Part shown: positions 17,923-26,929 of the stretch, piece after piece | Layout of the letters: every line of letters starts with the position of its first letter | Position numbering within the stretch: the stretch's first letter is position 1 | DNA from: Nocardia caishijiensis NBRC 108228 | GTDB taxonomy: Bacteria > Actinomycetota > Actinomycetes > Mycobacteriales > Mycobacteriaceae | Length of the DNA: 64,000 bases | Assembly (NCBI RefSeq): GCF_001612825.1 | Contig: NZ_BDBE01000025.1 | Coordinates: 1 to 64,000 of the forward strand | Direction of reading: 5' to 3' | Notes under the pieces: generated by a model | The model's database searches: none | What the model was told of the DNA's origin: nothing | Seen by the model: only the letters and a program-made list of their open reading frames with translations | Program-made: the position numbers and the translations under genes

Positions 17923-18786
17923 GTGCGGAGTCTGCTGGAGCCGACGCGACGGTCCAAGGCCACCCCCGCGCGTCCGGTGACCGTGCGGGACCTGGCCGAG
18001 GTGCTGCGAGTCCTCGATGCCGACCCGGTCGCCTCGTGCATGATCGCGGCCCGAGTCCAGGAATTCGGCCTCGACACCCGGTCCGGAGTCGGTGAGCTGT
18101 GGAGTCGCGGCGGTCCGGCCGACTCGCTGTGTTTCTCCGGCGCGAACCTGGTCCCGCTGCGCGGCGACCAGCAGGCCCTTCGTGCGTTCGCCGACCGGGC
18201 GACCCGATGGCCGCGCGTGTGTTCCTCGGTGGTCGGCAGGCAGGAGTTGGCGCTGCCGCTGTGGGAGATGCTGTCACCGACCTGGGGTCCGGCCCGGGAG
18301 TTACGCGCCGACCAGCCGCTGCTCGCGCTGGCCCGGCCCGCCCTCGCCCGCCCGGACGGCGCCGTGCGGCGGGTGCGCCCCGACGAGATCGACCGCTACC
18401 TCACCGCCGCCATCTCGATGTTCATCGAGGAGGTCGGCATCGACCCGCGCGCGGGCGACGGCGGGCGCGGGTACCGCCGCCGCATCAAGAGTCTCATCGA
18501 ATCCGGCCGGGCCTGGGCACGTTTCGACGACGGTGAAGTGGTGTACAAGGCCGAGATCGGGTCGTTGTCGCGGCGCACCGGCCAGATCCAGGGCGTGTGG
18601 GTACACCCCGAGCATCGCGGTGCCGGGGTGGGGACGGCGGGCACGGCCGCCGTCGCGAATGCCGTTGTGTCGACGGGTCGTACGGCCAGCCTGTACGTGA
18701 ACGACTACAACGAGATCGCCCGACGTGCTTACAGCCGTGTGGGTTTCCGTCAGATCGCCACCTTCGCCACCGTTCTCGTCGACTAG
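17923..18786 (+). CDS. GNAT-family acetyltransferase with DUF4081
   Basis: Protein of 287 residues. The N-terminal part (about 1-130) matches the DUF4081 type found in front of GNAT domains; the C-terminal GNAT domain has GVWVHPEHRGAGVGTAGT, the acetyl-CoA loop, and ends with LYVNDYNEIARRAYSRVGF. The homologue in M. tuberculosis lies right after gcpE (Rv2867c) and is uncharacterised. GTG start 71 bp after ispG; probably the same transcript. Confidence 0.9.
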   Translation: MRSLLEPTRRSKATPARPVTVRDLAEVLRVLDADPVASCMIAARVQEFGLDTRSGVGELWSRGGPADSLCFSGANLVPLRGDQQALRAFADRATRWPRVCSSVVGRQELALPLWEMLSPTWGPARELRADQPLLALARPALARPDGAVRRVRPDEIDRYLTAAISMFIEEVGIDPRAGDGGRGYRRRIKSLIESGRAWARFDDGEVVYKAEIGSLSRRTGQIQGVWVHPEHRGAGVGTAGTAAVANAVVSTGRTASLYVNDYNEIARRAYSRVGFRQIATFATVLVD

Positions 18787-18851
18787 TTTCCCGCCGCTGA
18801 CCCGGCGTTGTTGCGTGGTCGGCGTCGAAATCGCCGTTACCATCTGTGCCG

Positions 18852-20642
18852 ATGAGGACTCGGATGTTCACCACCTGTGCGGTGCTCGCGCTCGCGTTGT
18901 CCTCGGGCGCGTGTGCGGCGGGACCGCAGGGACCGGTGCCCGCCGCACAGGATTTCGCCGAGGCACTGGCCGACCGCGACCTGGTCACCGCGGGCGGCCT
19001 GACGACCGCGCCCGAGAAGGCCACGGCCGCACTCGCTTCCACCTGGGACGCCCTGCAGGCCGAGAAGCTGACCGTCCGCACCGGCGACGCGCGCGTCGCT
19101 GGCGACACCGCCACCGTCGACTACACCTACGAGTGGACGCTGCCCAAGGGCAGGCGGTGGACCTACACGGGCGAGCTGCAGATGGGTCGCAGCGAGGGCC
19201 GCTGGCTCGTGCGGTGGACTTCGACCGACATCCATCCCAAACTCGGCGACACCCAAACCCTGGAACTGCGAACGCAGCCCGCGCCCCGCGCGCGCGTCAA
19301 CGAGTCGGCGGGCAGCGACGTGCTCGTGCCCGGCAAGGTGTCGCGGGTGCGGTTCACCGTCGCCGACGCCCCCGACCCCGAGCGGGTCGCGGGTGCGCTG
19401 GCGGGTGCGTTGAGCCGCATCGACCCGGTGGCCTACACCCCGCAGGCCATCCTCGCGGCCGCGCGCACAGCCGATGGGGCGTACACGGTCATCCTGCTCA
19501 GCGAGTACGAGGCCGAGACGCTCGGTGGACACCTGATCGGCCTGCCGGGTGTGACGCTCACCCAGGAGTGGGACATGGTGCCCACCGACCGCAAGTTCGC
19601 CCCCGACCTGCTCACCCAGGTCCGCAAGACCGTGATCGCCGAGGTCGACGGCAAGGCGGGGTGGAGTGTGGTGACCCGCAATGCCAACGGCGCGGATCTC
19701 GATGTGCTGCACGAGGTCCCGGCCCAACCCGCGCCGTCGTTCGCACTGAGTATCGACCGGTTCGTGCAGAATTCGGCGCAGCACGCGGTCGATCTGCGCA
19801 CCGAGCAGACGATGATGGTGGTGCTGCGGCCCTCGACCGGCGCGATCCTCGCGGTGGCCCAGAACAAGGCCGCCGACCGGGACGGTCCGGTGGCCACCAG
19901 CGGTCAGTACCCGCCCGGCTCGATCTTCAAGACGGTGACGGCGTCGGCGGCGATGGCGGCGGGCATCGCCACCCCGGAGACGGTGCTGCCCTGCCCGAGC
20001 CGGACAACCATCGGCGAGCGGACGATTCCCAACTACAACCTCTTCTCCGTGGGCAACGTGCCGATGGCGACCGCCTACGAACGTTCCTGCAACACCACCT
20101 TCGCCGGGCTGGCCAGTCGGCTCGAACCCGACGCCCTCACCCAGGCCGCCGCCCGCCTCGGGATCGGCCAGGACTATCGGGTGGCCGGGTTGCCGACGTT
20201 GTCGGGGTCGGTGCCGCCCGCGCAAGGGCTGGTCCAACGCGCCGAGGACGGCATCGGACAGGGCCGGGTGGTGGCGAGTCCGTTCGGGATGGCGCTGATG
20301 GCGGCCACGGTGGCGCACGGGTCGGCGCCGGTGCCGTATCTGATCGCGGGCAGGCCGACCGAGATCGTCGGGGACCGGCCCGAACTCGCGCCCGAGGTGG
20401 TCGCGGGTCTGCGCGAGATGATGCGGATGGTCGTCACCGGCGGTACCGCCGAACGCATCCGGGATCAGGGCGAGGTGTACGGCAAGACCGGTGAGGCCGA
20501 GGTCGAGGGCGGCTCGCACTCGTGGTTCGTCGGCTACCGAGGTGATATCGCCTTCGCCACCCTGCTGGTCAAGGGCGGCAGTTCCGACAACGCGGTGGCC
20601 GTCACCCGTGACATGTTCGCGGCACTGCCGCCGGGCTACTGA
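18852..20642 (+). CDS. penicillin-binding lipoprotein (class B-like transpeptidase)
   Basis: Protein of 596 residues. A lipoprotein signal ends at LSSGAC (lipidated Cys near residue 19). An NTF2-like MecA_N domain follows, then a dimerisation region, then the transpeptidase domain with all three motifs: S357-I-F-K, S412-C-N and K545-T-G. It cross-links peptidoglycan in the periplasm-like space and binds beta-lactams. It corresponds in position to M. tuberculosis Rv2864c. A GTG two codons upstream (18846) is an alternative start. Its stop overlaps the end of a small convergent gene by 7 bp. Confidence 0.95.
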   Translation: MRTRMFTTCAVLALALSSGACAAGPQGPVPAAQDFAEALADRDLVTAGGLTTAPEKATAALASTWDALQAEKLTVRTGDARVAGDTATVDYTYEWTLPKGRRWTYTGELQMGRSEGRWLVRWTSTDIHPKLGDTQTLELRTQPAPRARVNESAGSDVLVPGKVSRVRFTVADAPDPERVAGALAGALSRIDPVAYTPQAILAAARTADGAYTVILLSEYEAETLGGHLIGLPGVTLTQEWDMVPTDRKFAPDLLTQVRKTVIAEVDGKAGWSVVTRNANGADLDVLHEVPAQPAPSFALSIDRFVQNSAQHAVDLRTEQTMMVVLRPSTGAILAVAQNKAADRDGPVATSGQYPPGSIFKTVTASAAMAAGIATPETVLPCPSRTTIGERTIPNYNLFSVGNVPMATAYERSCNTTFAGLASRLEPDALTQAAARLGIGQDYRVAGLPTLSGSVPPAQGLVQRAEDGIGQGRVVASPFGMALMAATVAHGSAPVPYLIAGRPTEIVGDRPELAPEVVAGLREMMRMVVTGGTAERIRDQGEVYGKTGEAEVEGGSHSWFVGYRGDIAFATLLVKGGSSDNAVAVTRDMFAALPPGY

Positions 20643-20827
20643 GCGCGATACGGCGGGACGACGGAGGAGTCCTTGTCGGTGTGTTCGACCGCGTCACGGT
20701 GGACCACTTCATAGCCGGGAGCCGGTTTGGGCGGCGCGGATTGGACTCGGGCGTCGAGCAGATCGATGGCCATGGCACCGCCGAGAATCATTCCAGCAGT
20801 GGTCAAAATCAGGGTGGAACGGCTCAT
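20636..20827 (-). CDS. small membrane-anchored or secreted protein
   Basis: Protein of 63 residues: one hydrophobic segment (MSRSTLILTTAGMILGGAMA), then a short polar, Pro-rich tail. The ATG has a good ribosome site, GAGGGAGA, 7 nt upstream, which is the main reason to call it a gene. No family recognised. Its stop overlaps the convergent penicillin-binding protein stop. Confidence 0.55.
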   Translation of the reverse strand: MSRSTLILTTAGMILGGAMAIDLLDARVQSAPPKPAPGYEVVHRDAVEHTDKDSSVVPPYRAQ

Positions 20828-21038
20828 ATTCGTCTCCCTCGTCCAGGGTTTCGACGTTGTTCCGAATGGGAGAACCGTAGAACGCTGGAGCGCCCGGCGA
20901 CAGGCGGCAGGAGCAAGCGACACACAATTGTTGCCATATGTGCGGGCGTGTTCGAATGAAATCGCTATCCGACCGTGACGATCCGCCCCGACGATCGAAC
21001 ATGCTGCTCAGCGGGCATGTGCAAATGAAATTGCATTG

Positions 21039-21536
21039 TCACGCACGTTGCAGGGTCGCGCTCAGGTGGTGCTGCAGGGATTCGCCGACGGCGGCCATCC
21101 GCAGGGTGTACTCGATCGTGTCGCCGGTCACATGGAATGAACGACCGACGGCCGTCACCGATTTCGCCGACCCGCTCACCCCGATATTCGTCGAATTCAA
21201 TTCGAGTCGAATTCCGTCGACGGTTTCGGTGAGTGTGCCCTCGCAGATCTCGGTGATTCCGGTGGGGTGGGCGAGTACCAGTTCCACCTTGCCGGGGGCC
21301 GGGGCACGCAGATAACCCGTCTCCGCGTGCAGCGGTCGGCCGTCGTCGCCGGACCTCGTGCGCTGCCGGTAGGTCAGGAACGGGCGGCCGAGATGGCCGA
21401 ACGTGATCTCCTCGACGTAGTCGAAGGGGGCGATGGTCGGATACTCACCGTGACCTCGCCCGCGCCAGGTACCGAGCAGCGGCGCGAGAGCGGCGACGGC
21501 GGGATGCGGGGCGATGGGCGCGCTTGGTTCGACCAC
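21039..21536 (-). CDS. nitrobindin-type heme protein (FABP-like)
   Basis: Protein of 165 residues. It has the nitrobindin signature [14 protein letters not shown] and the C-terminal helix-strand [12 protein letters not shown], where the second His matches the heme-binding His of M. tuberculosis Rv2717c. These ten-stranded barrels bind ferric heme and isomerise peroxynitrite to nitrate. The GTG at 21536 gives the usual length (N-terminal tail of about 20 residues, then GTW); the open frame extends further upstream without similarity. The 211-bp gap to the next gene on this strand holds only AT-rich promoter-like sequence. Confidence 0.92.
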   Translation of the reverse strand: MVEPSAPIAPHPAVAALAPLLGTWRGRGHGEYPTIAPFDYVEEITFGHLGRPFLTYRQRTRSGDDGRPLHAETGYLRAPAPGKVELVLAHPTGITEICEGTLTETVDGIRLELNSTNIGVSGSAKSVTAVGRSFHVTGDTIEYTLRMAAVGESLQHHLSATLQRA

Positions 21537-21650
21537 GCGCGACAGCCTAGACCTGTCGGCACAGCCATGTTCACGGCACACCGCCACACGGGGCGGGATA
21601 AGGTCAGCGTCGCCTGAACGCCGTCCGGCGGAGGTCGAAAGGAATGAACG

Positions 21651-22997
21651 TTGAACGGACATGTGAGGGGCACCCGCCGGGTGCTGTCCGGGCCGGTGCG
21701 CGGTGCGGTTCTCGGCGCGGTGTTATTGGTCGCGGCCGCGTGCTCGAGCACCGAACCGGCGGGCGACGGTGTCGCCGCCCTCGACGGCAACCGGTACAGC
21801 CAGACGGATCTGGCCGCCAGCTCCGACTCCTATCACGCCCAGTTCACCATCGCCGAGATGGTCGACGCCTGGGGCCTGGCCAACCGGCCCAAGGGCGCGG
21901 GCGGGCATTTCTGGGTCGGTGCGGGCGGCAAGTCGTTCCAGTTCCTCGGTGACGTCAGCGAATCGACGGATCCCACACTGCGGAAACTCACCAGGGACCA
22001 ATTCGAGTCCGTCGCGATTCCCGGCGCCGATGCCGACCCGTCCGACAAATCGGTCGGCAAGACGACCGGTGTGGTGTTCAACCCCGCCCCGGTCAATTCC
22101 GATCTGTTCGTGGTGCGCGACCAGTGGGTGGATCTGAACGGGATGCCGGTCCCGCTCGGCGGTTCGGCGCGATTCATCGTCGCCACCGATTCCGGCAAGA
22201 TCGACGCCTGGACCGAGCAGGCACCCGACGGCGCCGTCATCCGGCGCAACGGTGGCGCGAACCAGGTCTTCGACGGTGCGGCTCAGGGCATGTCGTTCCT
22301 CGGGCTGGCGCTGGCCCCGTCCGGTGACAGACTCCTCGCCGCCGACTTCGGCGCCGACCCGCAGATCCGCACCTTCGACAAGTTCTGGCAGCCGGTGGCG
22401 ACCACCGGTTTCGCCAACCCGTTCGCCACCGGAAAGCCCATCGACCCCGCCACTCCCGAGAAGGGCAACAAGGCCGTACCCGGCGACCCGGCACCGTTCA
22501 ACGTCACCACCGTCGGCAGCCGGGTGTTCGTCTCCTATGCCGTGACCAAGGCCGACCCGAAGGACCCCGAGGCATTCGACAAGGGCGAGGAGGTCTCGCT
22601 CGCCGCCGAGGCCGACGACGCGGCCGACGGCACCCCGGACAAGGGCAAGGTCGCCGAATTCGATGCCGCGGGCAAGCTCGTGCGCATCATCGACGACGGC
22701 GGTCGCCTCAACGCCCCCTGGGCCGTGACGATCGCGCCGTCGAATTTCGGCGCACTCTCGGGCAAGTTGCTGATCGGCAACTCCGGTGGCCTCGGCCGGG
22801 TGCTCGCCTACGACGACACCACCGGAACCTTCGTCGACTACCTGCGCGACCGAGAAGGCGAGCCGGTGCGGATCGAGGGACTGTGGGCGTTGGCGTTCGG
22901 CAACGGTGAGAGCGCGGGCGACGCGAACGCCCTGTACTTCACGGCAGGTCCACGGGACGAGAAGGACGGCCTGTTCGGCAGTCTGCGGGCGCTGTAG
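21651..22997 (+). CDS. TIGR03118-type lipoprotein, predicted beta-propeller
   Basis: Protein of 448 residues. A basic N terminus is followed by a signal ending LLVAAAC-SS, a lipobox. The mature protein matches the TIGR03118 family pattern: [21 protein letters not shown] near residue 140, [32 protein letters not shown], and the ending [27 protein letters not shown]-like repeats suggest a propeller. Function unknown; cell-envelope location is inferred. A TTG start behind GAAAGGA is used. Confidence 0.9.
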   Translation: MNGHVRGTRRVLSGPVRGAVLGAVLLVAAACSSTEPAGDGVAALDGNRYSQTDLAASSDSYHAQFTIAEMVDAWGLANRPKGAGGHFWVGAGGKSFQFLGDVSESTDPTLRKLTRDQFESVAIPGADADPSDKSVGKTTGVVFNPAPVNSDLFVVRDQWVDLNGMPVPLGGSARFIVATDSGKIDAWTEQAPDGAVIRRNGGANQVFDGAAQGMSFLGLALAPSGDRLLAADFGADPQIRTFDKFWQPVATTGFANPFATGKPIDPATPEKGNKAVPGDPAPFNVTTVGSRVFVSYAVTKADPKDPEAFDKGEEVSLAAEADDAADGTPDKGKVAEFDAAGKLVRIIDDGGRLNAPWAVTIAPSNFGALSGKLLIGNSGGLGRVLAYDDTTGTFVDYLRDREGEPVRIEGLWALAFGNGESAGDANALYFTAGPRDEKDGLFGSLRAL

Positions 22998-23016
22998 CGC
23001 GAGGGCACCACACCAG

Positions 23017-23055
23017 GCGAACAGGACAACCCGAATGTCCGCCTGGCCTGTTCGC
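23017..23055 (+). terminator. hairpin after the lipoprotein gene
   Basis: GCGAACAGG (23017-23025) pairs with CCTGTTCGC (23047-23055) 20 bp after the stop, with inner GC-rich pairs possible. No clear U-tract. Confidence 0.5.
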
Positions 23056-23127
23056 TTCCGTTTGGCACTGCGGTAGGGGACAGTGGTGGCGGAGTGTTTG
23101 CCGGGGTGGCCGAGCCGGAGGTGCCAG

Positions 23128-23592
23128 ATGACGGTGATGCGCTGTGAGACGCGGTTTTCGGTCGACCGAACCAGGTTGCCCGGGCGTGAGCTGATGCTCG
23201 CCGCCTTCCGTGGACTGTCCGAGGGTTACCACCCGGTGCTGCATGCCGCGGCCGAGCTCGCCGTGCTGCATCAGGTGCGTGACCGCACCCCGGCGTTCGA
23301 GGCGGTCGGGATCGACCGCCGCCGCGCGCAGTTGATGCGCGCGATCGACCGCTGGGTGATCCTGGCCGCCCCGCTGCCGTCGGTCATCGCGGCCGAGCAC
23401 TGCGAAACCCTCGGCATGCTCGTGGACCGGCTCGCCGCCCACAGTGTGCGCCTGTTCGTCACGCTGGTCGACGCCCCCGACGCCGAGTTCTACGACGAAT
23501 GGGTCCGGCTCGACGCCCTCGCCGAGAGCTATCAGTGCCTGATCGACGAGCTGTGGGCAGGTTCCCGCTGTCTTCCCGTAGTGGTCCACTGA
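23128..23592 (+). CDS. DUF4254 family protein
   Basis: Protein of 154 residues, mostly helical. Family features: LPGRELMLAAFRGL, the HPVLHAAAELAVLHQVR block, AIDRWVILAAPLP, and ETLGMLVDRLAAHSVR. DUF4254 proteins are frequent in Nocardia, often beside natural-product or regulator genes; function unknown. A second member is at 25660. The ATG at 23128 begins just before the conserved part, after CGGAGGTG. The pair flanks a thioesterase and an XRE regulator. Confidence 0.85.
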   Translation: MTVMRCETRFSVDRTRLPGRELMLAAFRGLSEGYHPVLHAAAELAVLHQVRDRTPAFEAVGIDRRRAQLMRAIDRWVILAAPLPSVIAAEHCETLGMLVDRLAAHSVRLFVTLVDAPDAEFYDEWVRLDALAESYQCLIDELWAGSRCLPVVVH

Positions 23593-23649
23593 TCGATGCC
23601 CCCGAAATCATCGGCTCGGTAGGGCTTTTCGTACGACGTACCCTTTGTT

Positions 23650-24471
23650 GTGCGCACAGACGAGGAGCAGGCGGGGACCTGTGAGTGGTCCCGCGAGGTG
23701 TACGCTGAAGCACGACCGACCGCCGCGCTGTCGACCGTGCTGCCGATCCGTCCGCGCGCCGATCGGGTCGACGGCACACCGCTGTTCTGTGTGGCCGGTG
23801 AGGCGGGTCTGGCGTGGCCGTTCGCCGGTCTGCTGGCCCATCTCGCACCCGAGATTCCGGTCTACGGGTTGCAGACGGTCGTGAGCTTGCCGACGATCGA
23901 GGAGTACGCGCGGCATTTCCTGGCCGAGATCCGCCGGATCGTCCCGACGGGGCCGTATCAGTTGCTCGGTTGGTCGGTGGGCGGCCTCGTCGCCCAGGAG
24001 ATGGCGGTGCGGCTGAGGGAGGACGAGCAGGTTGTCCGGGTTGTCCTCCTCGGCTCCGATCTCGACGCCGGACAGCTGACAACGACGACCCCACGGAGGT
24101 TCACCGAGCGGCTGATCGTCGACGAAGAAGGCGGCGCACCGAACTCGGAAACCGACACGATAGCGACCGACACGATAGCGACCGACTTCGCCGACTCACT
24201 CGCGCGCACGATCGCCATGACCGGTGCCGAGCTGCGCAACCTGATCGATCACGCCGATGCCCTGACCCGCGCGGCGGCAACCCATCGCCCGCAGCACCTG
24301 CCCGGCGAACTCGTCCTCGTCGTTCCCGAGCGCGACCGGCCCGACGCCGATGCCGCGCTGCGGAATCGGCGACGCTTCGGCCCGGTGAGGGGCCACGCCG
24401 TCGACGCGACCCTGGACGACCTCCTCGCACCCGAGGTCCTCGCCCTGGTCGCCGACCTGCTCACCGTGTGA
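23650..24471 (+). CDS. free-standing thioesterase (alpha/beta hydrolase)
   Basis: Protein of 273 residues similar to C-terminal thioesterase domains of peptide synthetases. PLFCVAGEAGLAWPFAGL gives the oxyanion region; VYGLQ and IVPTGPYQLLGWSVGGLVAQEMA follow, with nucleophile S109 in GWSVGG. A possible catalytic His lies in VRGHAVDATLDD near the end. Such proteins release or edit acyl chains on carrier proteins, but no synthetase is in this window. A 15-bp direct repeat in the gene (24154-24168 and 24169-24183) doubles the residues DTIAT. Start is a GTG; the first 25 residues are unsure. Confidence 0.85.
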   Translation: MRTDEEQAGTCEWSREVYAEARPTAALSTVLPIRPRADRVDGTPLFCVAGEAGLAWPFAGLLAHLAPEIPVYGLQTVVSLPTIEEYARHFLAEIRRIVPTGPYQLLGWSVGGLVAQEMAVRLREDEQVVRVVLLGSDLDAGQLTTTTPRRFTERLIVDEEGGAPNSETDTIATDTIATDFADSLARTIAMTGAELRNLIDHADALTRAAATHRPQHLPGELVLVVPERDRPDADAALRNRRRFGPVRGHAVDATLDDLLAPEVLALVADLLTV

Positions 24472-24477
24472 AAGCGG

Positions 24478-25359
24478 CTACCGTCCCGGATCGATCTTGG
24501 CCGCGATCTCGTCGCGCGCCCGCTGAATCAGCGCGGCGGAATCACGCGGGCTCAGCGCCATGGCCCGTAACTGGTCGAAGATCACGCCGAACCGGCGGAT
24601 CTCCGAATGGCCTTCGACCAGGTCGTGGACGGACATGCTCTCCACGTACACCAGTTCGGGGTCGACGGGATTGCGGAAGTCGAGCAGGGTGAACGAGCCA
24701 GCCATGCCGGGATGCGCGCCCGCCTCGAACGGCAGGACCTGCAGGATCACGTTCTTGCGCTTGGTTTCCTCCAGCAGCCGGTCGAGCTGGCCGACCATGG
24801 TCACCGGCCCGCCGACCACTCGGCGGATGGCCGCCTCGTCCATCACGACCCACAGCTCGAGCGGATCGTCCTTCGTGAGGTTGACGGCGCGGTCCATGCG
24901 TGCCTTCGCCCGGCTCTCCATCACCGAGGCGTCGAGGCGCGGCATCGACGTGTCGATCACCGCCGCCGCGTATTCGAAGGTCTGCAAAAGTCCCGGAACG
25001 GTTGAAGTCTGGTACTGACGTGCCGAAAGTGCTTCCGCCTCGAAGTTGATGTAGGTGGCGTAGACCTCCGACAACGCGCCCTCGTACGCGTGGGACATAC
25101 CCGGTTTGAGCGCGTCGCTGAGCAGGCTCATGGCCTCCTCGCGCATTTTGTCGCTCACCTGGTACAGGTCGAGCATCGCGCTGAGAGTTCGCCGCTGTGG
25201 GCGCGCCTGTGCCATTTCGATGCGGTACAGGGTCGTCACGTTGATGCCCGTGCGCGCGCTCACGTCCTCTTTGCTGAGCTGGGCGGATTCGCGCAGCTCA
25301 CGAAGCATCGCGGCGAGCCTGCGAAGCCGGACGGTGAGAGTGGTTCGCTTGCCTGCCAT
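24478..25359 (-). CDS. XRE regulator with DUF5753 domain
   Basis: Protein of 293 residues. HTH_31-type domain at about 14-70 (LRELRESAQLSKEDVSARTG) and a DUF5753 domain from about 95 (SARQYQTSTVPGLLQTFEYA) to the end, with LEETKRKNVILQVLPFEAG. These regulators are typical of Streptomyces and Nocardia, often paired with small DUF397-type proteins and tied to development; none is adjacent here. The ATG follows GAAGGGG. Divergent from the second DUF4254 gene; palindromes in the gap could be its operators. Confidence 0.93.
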   Translation of the reverse strand: MAGKRTTLTVRLRRLAAMLRELRESAQLSKEDVSARTGINVTTLYRIEMAQARPQRRTLSAMLDLYQVSDKMREEAMSLLSDALKPGMSHAYEGALSEVYATYINFEAEALSARQYQTSTVPGLLQTFEYAAAVIDTSMPRLDASVMESRAKARMDRAVNLTKDDPLELWVVMDEAAIRRVVGGPVTMVGQLDRLLEETKRKNVILQVLPFEAGAHPGMAGSFTLLDFRNPVDPELVYVESMSVHDLVEGHSEIRRFGVIFDQLRAMALSPRDSAALIQRARDEIAAKIDPGR

Positions 25360-25392
25360 GGTGCCCCTTCGCCTGTGGCGCGCTACGTGAAT

Positions 25393-25527
25393 CGCATTAT
25401 TGCGCTGCTCGTCCATGCTGTCACGGGTTCGGGAAAGAATGCCGGTCGGCCTGTTCGCGTGCGGTCATGTGACCGGTGGTTCCGTCAGGGCGGCTTTACT
25501 GCATGAGTGACAACGCAATCTTGCGTT
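25393..25527. promoter_or_regulatory. two related palindromes in a divergent promoter region
   Basis: The 300-bp gap between the DUF5753 regulator and the DUF4254 gene holds no gene. It has CGCATTATTGCG at 25393-25404 and AACGCAATCTTGCGTT at 25512-25527. Both have CGCA and TGCG half sites around a short AT-rich centre, as expected for operators of a dimeric HTH protein. Confidence 0.4.
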
Positions 25528-25659
25528 TCCCGTTGTGAGCGAGCATGATCCAGTTAGCCTGGTTGCGAGCAAGCCGAACAGAAGACCGGGATAACCGAAT
25601 CGAGAGCCAATCATGTTGGTAGACAAATCTTGGGTGTCGGGTGAATTCGGGGCGTTGCG

Positions 25660-26106
25660 ATGAGCGCGCCGGTGATGAGTGGGGTACTGCCGACGGCGCC
25701 ACAATTGTTGTGCGCCTTCCAGGGGCGGCGTTTCCAGGATCGCGAATTGTTGCGATCGGCGCACGCGCTCGCCGAACTGCACGAACGGCGGGCACAGGTG
25801 CGTGACGCCGCATTGATCGCCGAAATAGATTGCCGTCGGGGAGAACTCGTCGACGACATCAACGACTGGATCGTCGCCGAGATTCCGGTGAATCGGGCGG
25901 GCGCGTCGCTGCACACCGAGAGTCTCGGTGCTGTCGTCGACCGGATGGCGCGCAGTTGGGTCGATGCCAACCAGGCCATCGACCTCGACGGCGCGCGCAG
26001 CGACAGCACACACAAGCACTGGTATCACCTCGCCGAACTGGTCGACGGCTACACCGACCTCGTCACCGATGTGATCGGTGGGCGGCGCAGGCTGCCCGAG
26101 CAGTAG
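25660..26106 (+). CDS. DUF4254 family protein, second copy
   Basis: Protein of 148 residues homologous to the protein at 23128: LPTAPQLLCAFQGRRF, LLRSAHALAELHERR, DINDWIVAEIPVNRAGASLHTESLGAVVDRMARSW. The HTESLG block is closer to the family consensus than in the other copy. The ATG at 25660 is used; M6 is an alternative. Its stop is 3 bp from the stop of the convergent GntR gene. Confidence 0.87.
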   Translation: MSAPVMSGVLPTAPQLLCAFQGRRFQDRELLRSAHALAELHERRAQVRDAALIAEIDCRRGELVDDINDWIVAEIPVNRAGASLHTESLGAVVDRMARSWVDANQAIDLDGARSDSTHKHWYHLAELVDGYTDLVTDVIGGRRRLPEQ

Positions 26107-26109
26107 GGG

Positions 26110-26832
26110 CTACCCGGTTTCCGGTGACAACCTCGCCTCGAAGGCGACACGGTCACCACGGTAGAGCGAGCGCACCCGTTCGATGGGTGCGCCGTCCGCA
26201 TCGACACTTCGTCGGTGCAGCAGCAACATCGGTAACGCGGTAGTGCTTTCGAGCAGACCCGCCTCCCGTGGGGAGGCGAGTACGGTCTCGATGCGTTCGC
26301 GCGCACCGGCGAAACTCACGCCGGTCGCGCGGATCGCCGCGTACAGCGACGTGGTCGGGTCGTAACTGCCGCGAAGCCCGCCGAAGCGGTGCAGCGGCAG
26401 GTAAGTGCTTTCCAGCCCGATGCGTTCACCGTCGGCGAGCAGGACGCGTTCGAGGTGCATCACCGGGATGCCGGGTTCCACCTCCAGATCGATCGCGGTC
26501 TGCGCGTCGGCGGCCACGTCCTCCCAGGTGACGACGATGCGGCCGGGTACGCGCCCGAGGCTGATCGCGCCCTCGGTGTAGGACCGAAGCGACAGCGGTT
26601 GGGTGAGTTTGGGCCGCGACACGACCGTTCCGCGTCCACGTCGACGAATCCTGCCCTCCACCAACAGTTCCCGCAGCGCGTGGCGCACCGTCTCGCGCGC
26701 CACGCCGAAGCGGGTGGCGAGTTCGCGTTCGGAGGGCACGGGGTCGCCCTCGGCGAGTTCGGCGAGGATCGCGTCGATTTCGGTGCGGACGCGGAACACC
26801 TTCGGGACGCGCGTGGTGTGCGGTGAATCCAT
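26110..26832 (-). CDS. GntR/HutC repressor, PhnF-like
   Basis: Protein of 240 residues. Winged HTH at about 12-75 (SERELATRFGVARETVRHALRELLVEGRI) and a UTRA effector domain (about 90-235) with PGIPVMHLERVLLADGERIGLESTYL. PhnF of M. smegmatis, the same class, represses a phosphonate-type transporter. This gene is divergent from the phosphonate operon and two operators of the PhnF type lie between them, so it very probably controls that operon and itself. Confidence 0.9.
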   Translation of the reverse strand: MDSPHTTRVPKVFRVRTEIDAILAELAEGDPVPSERELATRFGVARETVRHALRELLVEGRIRRRGRGTVVSRPKLTQPLSLRSYTEGAISLGRVPGRIVVTWEDVAADAQTAIDLEVEPGIPVMHLERVLLADGERIGLESTYLPLHRFGGLRGSYDPTTSLYAAIRATGVSFAGARERIETVLASPREAGLLESTTALPMLLLHRRSVDADGAPIERVRSLYRGDRVAFEARLSPETG

Positions 26833-26852
26833 GTCGCCCAGCGTACCCGGAT

Positions 26853-26864
26853 TGGTCTATACCA
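26853..26864. promoter_or_regulatory. PhnF-type operator 1
   Basis: TGGTCTATACCA. Its reverse complement is TGGTATAGACCA, the sequence described for PhnF binding in M. smegmatis (from memory). It sits 20 bp upstream of the repressor start. Confidence 0.8.
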
Positions 26865-26899
26865 AAAGTTAACGCGGTGTTCGCCCGGGCCACACCTAT

Positions 26900-26911
26900 C
26901 GGTCTAGACCA
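26900..26911. promoter_or_regulatory. PhnF-type operator 2
   Basis: CGGTCTAGACCA, eleven of twelve positions fitting a TGGTCTAGACCA palindrome. It is 18 bp upstream of the oxidase ATG and its centre is 47 bp from that of operator 1, so one repressor pair could shut both divergent promoters. Confidence 0.75.
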
Positions 26912-26929
26912 TTTGCAACTATCGGTGCC

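Noticed and set aside
24154..24183. Mobile-element footprint in the thioesterase gene
   Set aside because: Simple in-frame 15-bp duplication; no element is linked to it.
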